DNA from: Hyphomicrobiales bacterium
GTDB taxonomy: Bacteria > Pseudomonadota > Alphaproteobacteria > Rhizobiales > UBA4765
Assembly: GCA_027487195.1 (NCBI GenBank)
Contig: JAIYEB010000011.1
Location: 1-10,728 of the forward strand
Direction: 5' to 3'
DNA length: 10,728 nucleotides
A program made the translations under genes and the position numbers. Below the pieces are notes generated by a model that made no database searches, had not been told where the DNA came from, and saw nothing but the letters and a program-made list of their open reading frames with translations. Each line of letters begins with the position of its first letter. Position 1 is the first letter of the stretch. Below are positions 6,593-10,728 of the stretch, one piece after another.

Positions 6593-8278
6593 ATGACACT
6601 GGAGATGACGAACGGCGGCCGATTGCTGGTCGAAGCGCTTGAGGCGAATGGCATCCGTCATGCCAGCTGTGTTCCCGGCGAGAGCTTCCTCCCGATCCTC
6701 GACGCGCTGAACGGTTCCCCGATTGCGCTGACGGTCTGTCGGCAGGAGGGGGGCGCTTCGATGATCGCGGAGGCGTGGGGCAAGCTGTCGGGCAAGCCGG
6801 GCATCTGTTTTGTCACGCGCGGACCGGGAGCCACCAACGCTGCAGCCGGCATCCACGTGGCCATGCAGGATTCAACGCCGATGATCCTGTTCATCGGTCA
6901 GGTCGAACGTGGATTTCTTGGCCGCGAGGCGTTTCAGGAAGTCGACTATGTCCAGATGTTCTCGGGGCTCGCGAAGTGGGCGGCCGAGATCAACGATGGC
7001 GAGCGCATCCCTGAGTTCGTGGCGCGCGCCATGGCCATTGCAACATCAGGTCGCCCGGGTCCGGTGGTCCTGTCGCTGCCTGAGGATATCCTGTCGCAAC
7101 AGGTTGCAAAGCGGGCGCCGATTGAGGTGCCACCGATCGAACCCCAGATCGGTTTTTCCGATCTGGCAGCCCTTCGACGCCAGCTGATTGCGTCGAAGCG
7201 CCCGATTTTCATTCTCGGTGGTACGGGATGGAGTGCAGAGGCGCGCACACGCATCCATCGCTTTGCCGAGATCTGGGACATGCCTGTTGCGGTGTCGTTT
7301 CGCCGCCAGTCGCTGTTTGACCATGAGCACCCGTGCTTTGCGGGCGTGGTTGGCATCGGGATCGAGGCGGCGCTGAAGCAGCGGATCGAGGACGCCGACC
7401 TTGTCGTGCTGGTCAACGAGCGCTTATCCGAAATGCCCTCGCAGAGTTACACGCTGCTCGATGTGCCGGTGCCAAGGCAGGCGTTGGTGCACGTCTTTCC
7501 AGGGCCAGACGAAATTGGCCGGGTGTATCGTCCCTCCCTTGGCATTGTGTCGGGGCCAAACGCCTTCGCTGCAGCTCTTGTCGGGCTTGAACCCGCCATC
7601 GGGGCAAAGCCATGGAGCGGACAGGTAGCGCAGGCCCATGCCGCCTACCGCGCCTTCTCCGATGCACCTGCCCCAACGCCCGGTGCCGTTCAGATGCGTG
7701 AGGTCATGGCGGTTCTCAATGATCGCCTGCCGGAAGATGCGATCATCACCAATGGCGCGGGCAACTTCGCCACCTGGGTCCATCGCTTCCATCGCTTCCG
7801 GCAAGCCCACACGCAGCTTGCGCCCACGTCGGGCTCCATGGGCTATGGGCTGCCGGCAGCGCTCGCCGCCAAACGCATGTCGCCCGAGCGCACAGTTGTG
7901 GTCGTCGCGGGCGATGGCGATTTCCTGATGACCGGGCAGGAAATGGCAACGGCCGCGCAATATGACATCGCCATTCTGGCCATTGTGGTCGACAACGGCA
8001 TCTACGGTACGATCCGCATGCACCAGGAAAAGACGTTCCCTGGTCGCGCGCATGGTTCTGATCTGACAAGCCCCGACTTTGCAGCCTACGCGCGCAGTTT
8101 CGGAGCATTGGCCTTCACCGTGCGGGAGACGGCGGAATTTGCACCAGCCCTTGATCTGGCCTTGGCCCACCGTGGTCCGGCCCTGTTGCACCTGATCACC
8201 GATCCTGAAGCGATCACACCGACAACGACGCTGACGAAGATCCGCGCGGCTGCATTGAAAGGTCAGGAGCGTGGCTGA
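6593..8278 (+). CDS. Thiamine diphosphate-dependent enzyme, acetolactate synthase large-subunit-like, substrate unknown
   Basis: A 561-residue enzyme with the three-domain layout of the acetolactate synthase / pyruvate decarboxylase superfamily. The N-terminal PYR domain (about 1-170) holds VPGESFLPILDAL (27-39) and CRQEGGASMIAEAWGK with Glu52, the acid that activates the cofactor, then TRGPGATNA (75-83). The middle domain (about 190-335) includes IFILGGTGW. The C-terminal PP domain carries TSGSMGYGLPAALAAK (412-427) and the diphosphate/Mg motif GDGDF (440-444) to DNGIYG (467-472). The usual RHEQ around the catalytic Glu is RQEG here, and no ilvH-like regulatory subunit follows, so biosynthetic acetolactate synthase is unlikely. 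Related proteins are commonly labelled only as TPP-binding; I know of no assigned reaction. It likely acts on a 2-oxo acid or acyl donor in the cytoplasm. The ATG at 6593 has GGAGGA four bases upstream. It sits in the azlCD-GNAT operon. Confidence 0.85.
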   Translation: MTLEMTNGGRLLVEALEANGIRHASCVPGESFLPILDALNGSPIALTVCRQEGGASMIAEAWGKLSGKPGICFVTRGPGATNAAAGIHVAMQDSTPMILFIGQVERGFLGREAFQEVDYVQMFSGLAKWAAEINDGERIPEFVARAMAIATSGRPGPVVLSLPEDILSQQVAKRAPIEVPPIEPQIGFSDLAALRRQLIASKRPIFILGGTGWSAEARTRIHRFAEIWDMPVAVSFRRQSLFDHEHPCFAGVVGIGIEAALKQRIEDADLVVLVNERLSEMPSQSYTLLDVPVPRQALVHVFPGPDEIGRVYRPSLGIVSGPNAFAAALVGLEPAIGAKPWSGQVAQAHAAYRAFSDAPAPTPGAVQMREVMAVLNDRLPEDAIITNGAGNFATWVHRFHRFRQAHTQLAPTSGSMGYGLPAALAAKRMSPERTVVVVAGDGDFLMTGQEMATAAQYDIAILAIVVDNGIYGTIRMHQEKTFPGRAHGSDLTSPDFAAYARSFGALAFTVRETAEFAPALDLALAHRGPALLHLITDPEAITPTTTLTKIRAAALKGQERG

Positions 8279-8759
8279 CGCCTTGATCCGCCCCGCGGAG
8301 GACAAGGATGGGTTCCAGATCGGCCGGCTGATCGAAGGGGTCTTCGCCGAGTATCCGGGCTGCATCTTTGACTGGTCCGAGTTTCCGGAACTTCTTGCGC
8401 CCGCGAGCTACTATCGCGCCCGTGGCGGCGGCCTGTTTGTGGCTGCCGAAGGCACAACGATCATTGGAAGCTTTGGTATCAAGGCAACGACGGTCCCCGG
8501 CCTGATGGAGCTTGTGAAGGTCTACCTCAGGGCGGACCGGCGTGGACTGGGCCTTGCGCAACGCATGTCACAGGCCGCCTACGCTCTGGCGCATGAACGT
8601 GGTGCCACAGGTCTGATGCTCTTCTCGGACACACGATTCGTTGATGGCCATCGCTTCTACGAGCTCAACGGCTGGCGGCGGGTGCCAGGCGAGCGCTATC
8701 TCGCCGACCTGTCGTTGAGCTGGGAATACCACTACATCCGGGACATGCCAGCGCGCTAG
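8271..8759 (+). CDS. GNAT family N-acetyltransferase
   Basis: A 162-residue single-domain acyl-CoA-dependent acetyltransferase. The fold's order is visible: N-terminal IRPAEDKDGFQIGRLI (residues 6-21), a central strand IIGSFGIKATTVPGLMELVKVYL (64-86), the acetyl-CoA pyrophosphate loop RRGLGLAQRM (90-99, the Q/RxxGxG/A motif with R91, G92, G94 and A96), then GLMLFSD and the motif B region HRFYELNGWRRV (127-138, with Tyr130, Asn133 and Gly134). The start is GTG at 8271, because an in-frame stop at 8256-8258 rules out a longer form; AAGG lies eight bases upstream. It overlaps the ThDP gene by eight bases, so the two are probably coupled. Its target may be an amino acid or amine handled by the same operon, but the sequence does not decide this. 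Confidence 0.87.
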   Translation: MADALIRPAEDKDGFQIGRLIEGVFAEYPGCIFDWSEFPELLAPASYYRARGGGLFVAAEGTTIIGSFGIKATTVPGLMELVKVYLRADRRGLGLAQRMSQAAYALAHERGATGLMLFSDTRFVDGHRFYELNGWRRVPGERYLADLSLSWEYHYIRDMPAR

Positions 8760-8786
8760 CCGCTGTCCGTTTCCGAAACCTGCGCC

Positions 8787-9080
8787 TCATGCCACCGGAG
8801 TGCGCCGCGCCAAACTCTCGGCTTCGATCAGTTCACGTGTGCGGCGGGCATTGTCTGCAATGTCGATGACGAGAAACAGCGCACCGAAGACCAGGGTTGC
8901 CACGATGAATCCGATTGCAGCGCCATAGACGAGGCCAAGCAACGGGTGAGCGAGACCGCCCCAGCCATAGCTCCAACCCCACGCCGCGCGGGAATATCCG
9001 CTGATGGCAAAGCCCAGAATGGTCAGGACAAAGCCGAGCGAGGCGAACAGTTCAAGGGATCGAACAACAAGACGCTTCAT
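8787..9080 (-). CDS. Small two-helix membrane protein of unknown function
   Basis: A 97-residue protein I do not recognise with certainty. It begins MKRLVVRSLELFASLG with a hydrophobic helix at about residues 9-27, has a Trp/Gly-rich loop (AAWGWSYGWGGLAHP), a longer second helix at about 47-76, then a charged tail IADNARRTRELIEAESLARR that is probably cytoplasmic and helical. The pattern of two helices plus an IDIADN-ARRTREL tail is reminiscent of DUF4282-type proteins, a weak impression only. The ATG at 9080 is chosen over the longer form from 9125 because GGAGG stands five bases upstream and the first 15 residues of the long form look unlike a conserved N-terminus. It converges on the GNAT gene (27 bases between stops) and is divergent from pal. 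Reading-frame openness, the good ribosome site and clear helices support a real gene. Confidence 0.75.
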   Translation of the reverse strand: MKRLVVRSLELFASLGFVLTILGFAISGYSRAAWGWSYGWGGLAHPLLGLVYGAAIGFIVATLVFGALFLVIDIADNARRTRELIEAESLARRTPVA

Positions 9081-9278
9081 GGAGACCTCCGCAGTTTGAT
9101 CTCTCACCAACGCAAAGTCCGACAAAACCCGACGGTTCAGACGAGGTGTGACCTGAAATCAACAGATCTGCCGCACGCTGGACACATTCCATCAACCATG
9201 TCCGTCCGTAGAAGGTTAACCCACACCGCGTATTTGTGGCGCCTGACATGCCGTCAAGGATAACAAGGAGTGACCAAC
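9081..9278. promoter_or_regulatory. Divergent intergenic region upstream of pal and the small membrane gene
   Basis: These 198 bases separate two divergent genes and must hold the promoter for pal on the plus strand and probably one for the membrane gene. No clear -35/-10 pair was recognised. Visible elements are an 8-base palindrome GGTTAACC (9214-9221), a TTGTGGC (9234-9240) facing GCCGTCAA (9250-9257), and the pal ribosome site AGGAG (9266-9270), eight bases before its ATG. No convincing gene or RNA is seen here. Confidence 0.5.
9086..9090 (-). promoter_or_regulatory. Ribosome-binding site of the small membrane protein gene
   Basis: GGAGG on the minus strand lies five bases before the ATG at 9080-9078. 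It settles the choice of this start over the in-frame start at 9125. Confidence 0.7.
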
Positions 9279-9767
9279 ATGGTCGCAGTTCATTCACTGG
9301 CCCGCTCGGGCCGAATTGCAGTCGCGTTCGCGCTCGCCCTGTTTGCGGCAGCGTGCGCACAAACGCCGGACCCGAACGCCGCTGGCGGCGCTGCGACACC
9401 CGGCTCGCAGCAGGATTTCGTCGTCAATGTCGGCGACCGCGTCCTGTTCGCAGCTGACTCAACCGATCTCTCGTCTGAAGCCACTGCCGTTCTCGGACGT
9501 CAGGCCGCATGGCTGCGCCAGTATAACCGCTACGCCATCACGATCGAAGGCCATGCCGACGAGCGCGGCACGCGCGAGTACAACATTGCCCTTGGCGCCC
9601 GTCGCGCTGCTGCAGTGCGTGATTTCCTCACGTCGCGCGGAATCGAGACCTCGCGCCTGCGCACGATCTCCTACGGCAAGGAGCGCCCGGTCGCAGTTTG
9701 CGACAATGAGAGCTGCTGGAACCAGAACCGCCGTGCGGTCTCTGTCCTGAGCGGCGCGGGCTCCTGA
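9279..9767 (+). CDS. pal: Peptidoglycan-associated outer-membrane lipoprotein Pal
   Basis: A 162-residue precursor of Pal, which links the outer membrane to peptidoglycan and works with TolB and the TolQRA motor in cell-division constriction. A basic start (SLARSGR) and hydrophobic core are followed by a lipobox FAAAC, with Cys26 as the lipidated residue. A short Ala/Gly/Pro linker precedes the OmpA-like domain (about 47-157): VLFAADSTDLSSEA, then ITIEGHADERGTREYNIALGARRA (88-110, given by its ends) with Asp94 and Arg109 as the expected diaminopimelate contacts, and SYGKERPVAVCDNESCWNQNRR with Cys141 and Cys146. The ATG at 9279 has AGGAG eight bases upstream; a GTG at 9270 would overlap that site. 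cpoB follows after a terminator. The gene before it is not tolB, unlike the common order. Confidence 0.94.
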   Translation: MVAVHSLARSGRIAVAFALALFAAACAQTPDPNAAGGAATPGSQQDFVVNVGDRVLFAADSTDLSSEATAVLGRQAAWLRQYNRYAITIEGHADERGTREYNIALGARRAAAVRDFLTSRGIETSRLRTISYGKERPVAVCDNESCWNQNRRAVSVLSGAGS

Positions 9768-9790
9768 TCGTCGGGCACAGCCTAACACCA

Positions 9791-9824
9791 AAAGCGCCCG
9801 GGTCCTTCGACCTGGGCGTTTTTT
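9791..9824 (+). terminator. Rho-independent terminator after pal
   Basis: Left arm CGCCCGGGTC (9795-9804), loop CTTC (9805-9808), right arm GACCTGGGCG (9809-9818): ten pairs with one G-T, very GC-rich, followed by six T (9819-9824). An A-run before the left arm could extend the stem and give some activity in the other direction. It lies 23 bases after the pal stop and 71 bases before cpoB, so it should cut most transcripts between the two. Confidence 0.93.
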
Positions 9825-9840
9825 GTGGCATATGCCGCAA
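9823..9840. promoter_or_regulatory. 18-base dyad between the pal terminator and cpoB
   Basis: TTGTGGCATATGCCGCAA is a near-perfect inverted repeat: GGCATATGCC (9827-9836) is an exact 10-base palindrome, flanked by TTG/CAA with one unpaired position. It starts at the end of the terminator T-run and ends 55 bases before the cpoB ATG. With no loop it looks more like a protein-binding site than an RNA hairpin. No regulator can be named. Confidence 0.35.
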
Positions 9841-9895
9841 CATCGCCCCGTTTCTGGCGTTTATCGTCGTCGTCGCTCAACCCCGCAGGTTCCGC

Positions 9896-10728
9896 ATGCG
9901 CCTGATCCCGGCCCTTGTTCTTTTCACCTCTGGTGTTCTTCTCACCTCTGGCGCAAGCGCAGCCCCGGGCATGCTGGCGAGCCAATTGAAGGCCATCGCA
10001 GGCCCTTCAGACGTACTCAGGGTCCAGTGGGGAGCACAGCAGCCCTCGTCGGATGCGGATGCGGCCGTGCGCATGAACCGGCTTGAGAACCAGCTGCGCC
10101 AGCTCAACGGAACCATCGAGCAGCTGCAGAATCAGATCCGCGTGATGCAGGAACAACAACGCCGTTTCCAACAGGACACCGAGTTCCGGTTCCAGGAAAT
10201 GCAGCCCCAGCAGCGCGCACCCCAGCCCCGCCCGCAACCGCGCGGCGAGGCACCCCAGCCAGCACCTGGCCGCGATGTGGCCTCAGAGCCGCGGGATGGC
10301 GTTGTCGTTGGCCGCGCAGGCCCTGGCGCACCGCCGGCAGCACTCGGACAGACCCGCTCCTCAGGCGAAACAGGCGGCCAGCCCTTGGTCTTGACCCCGC
10401 CTGGAGCAGCTCCGGTCGACGGCAGTTCGGTCGTCGCAAGCACAGCTGGTGGCGCTGGGGGCGCACAGCGCCTTCCACCCGTCGCGTCTCCGGCCGCAGT
10501 CAACCCGTCGGTATCTGCCCAGCGCGAAGAATATGACATCGCATACGGCTACATGCTGCGCGGCGACTATGAGTTGGCCGAACGGGCCTTCCAGGAATAT
10601 CTGCGCGACCACCCGACTGCGCGCAACGCCGGCGACGCCATGTACTGGCTTGGCGAGAGCTTCTACCTCCGCCGGCAATGGCGGCCGGCAGCCGAACATT
10701 TCCTGCGTGCCTCGACCGAGCACCCGCA
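9896..10728 (+). CDS. cpoB: Tol-Pal system periplasmic protein CpoB (YbgF), C-terminus cut by the window
   Basis: The first 277 residues of CpoB, which in E. coli binds TolA and tunes peptidoglycan synthase PBP1B during constriction. A signal peptide (1-22, cleavage after ASA) is followed by a coiled-coil segment RMNRLENQLRQLNGTIEQLQ onward to about 103, the trimerising YbgF region. Then comes a long Gln/Pro, later Gly/Ala-rich linker (about 104-208), then the TPR region starting REEYDIAYGYMLRGDYELAE with the second repeat AGDAMYWLGESFYLRRQW; the rest lies beyond the edge. The ATG at 9896 is the first in frame and has AGGT six bases upstream. It follows pal, as is usual, but a strong terminator lies between them, so it may have its own promoter. 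The frame stays open to the window end, with no stop codon seen. Confidence 0.92.
   Translation, partial: MRLIPALVLFTSGVLLTSGASAAPGMLASQLKAIAGPSDVLRVQWGAQQPSSDADAAVRMNRLENQLRQLNGTIEQLQNQIRVMQEQQRRFQQDTEFRFQEMQPQQRAPQPRPQPRGEAPQPAPGRDVASEPRDGVVVGRAGPGAPPAALGQTRSSGETGGQPLVLTPPGAAPVDGSSVVASTAGGAGGAQRLPPVASPAAVNPSVSAQREEYDIAYGYMLRGDYELAERAFQEYLRDHPTARNAGDAMYWLGESFYLRRQWRPAAEHFLRASTEHP
9917..9951 (+). repeat. 18-base in-frame tandem duplication in the CpoB signal peptide
   Basis: GTTCTTTTCACCTCTGG (9917-9933) and GTTCTTCTCACCTCTGG (9935-9951) differ at one base and start exactly 18 bases apart. They encode VLFTSG and VLLTSG, so six residues of the signal peptide core are doubled without breaking the frame. 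Confidence 0.85.

Noticed and set aside
7424..8365. 313-codon minus-strand frame opposite the ThDP enzyme
   Set aside because: It lies opposite the conserved GDG-N motif region of a clear gene and has no domain signature.
8769..8779. GTTTCCGAAAC as a terminator between the GNAT and small membrane genes
   Set aside because: Only four pairs can form with a three-base loop and no T-run follows.
9214..9221. GGTTAACC as a CtrA-type site upstream of pal
   Set aside because: Only one TTAA half is present; the second half at the required spacing is missing.
9234..9264. TTGTGG and GATAAC as a pal promoter
   Set aside because: The spacing is 19 bases and the start of transcription would fall at or beyond the ribosome site.
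10104..10723. Minus-strand frames opposite cpoB
   Set aside because: The plus-strand frame from 9896 encodes signal peptide, coiled coil and TPR in order, and only lacks a stop because the window ends.

Overview
The window looks like chromosomal DNA of an alphaproteobacterium, most likely of the Hyphomicrobiales (Rhizobiales) type. It is GC-rich and densely coded. It carries the tail of a GapR (DUF2312) gene, which is an alphaproteobacterial hallmark, and an alphaproteobacterial-style pal-cpoB pair. No tRNA, rRNA, CRISPR array, insertion sequence or phage gene was seen, and no gap between genes reaches 300 bases.

Layout, left to right. (1) 1-147: the last 48 residues of gapR. (2) 154-2464: three plus-strand genes that overlap each other by four bases. 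They encode an aldo/keto reductase of the L-fucose dehydrogenase type, an amidohydrolase of the L-fuconolactonase type and a FucU/RbsD mutarotase. Together they make a sugar-oxidation module: the mutarotase supplies the right anomer, the dehydrogenase makes the lactone and the lactonase opens it to the aldonate. (3) 2564-3736 and 3812-5437, minus strand: a DHA1-type MFS transporter behind an AMP-forming fatty acyl-CoA ligase, probably one transcript starting near 5.5 kb. (4) 5561-8759, plus strand and divergent from the ligase: azlC and azlD (two-part branched-chain amino-acid exporter), an acetolactate-synthase-like thiamine diphosphate enzyme of unknown substrate, and a GNAT acetyltransferase. 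Short gaps and overlaps suggest an operon. (5) 8787-9080, minus strand: a small membrane protein with no assigned role. (6) 9279-10728, plus strand: pal, a strong intrinsic terminator, then cpoB (ybgF), which runs off the right edge. These two belong to the Tol-Pal envelope system, but tolB is not immediately upstream.

The most interesting parts are the azlCD / ThDP enzyme / GNAT cluster facing an acyl-CoA ligase, which may be an uncharacterised 2-oxo-acid pathway; the fucose-type module placed six bases behind gapR; and the pal-cpoB junction, which has a terminator, an 18-base dyad and an in-frame duplication in the CpoB signal peptide. No clearly new defence or mobile system was found.
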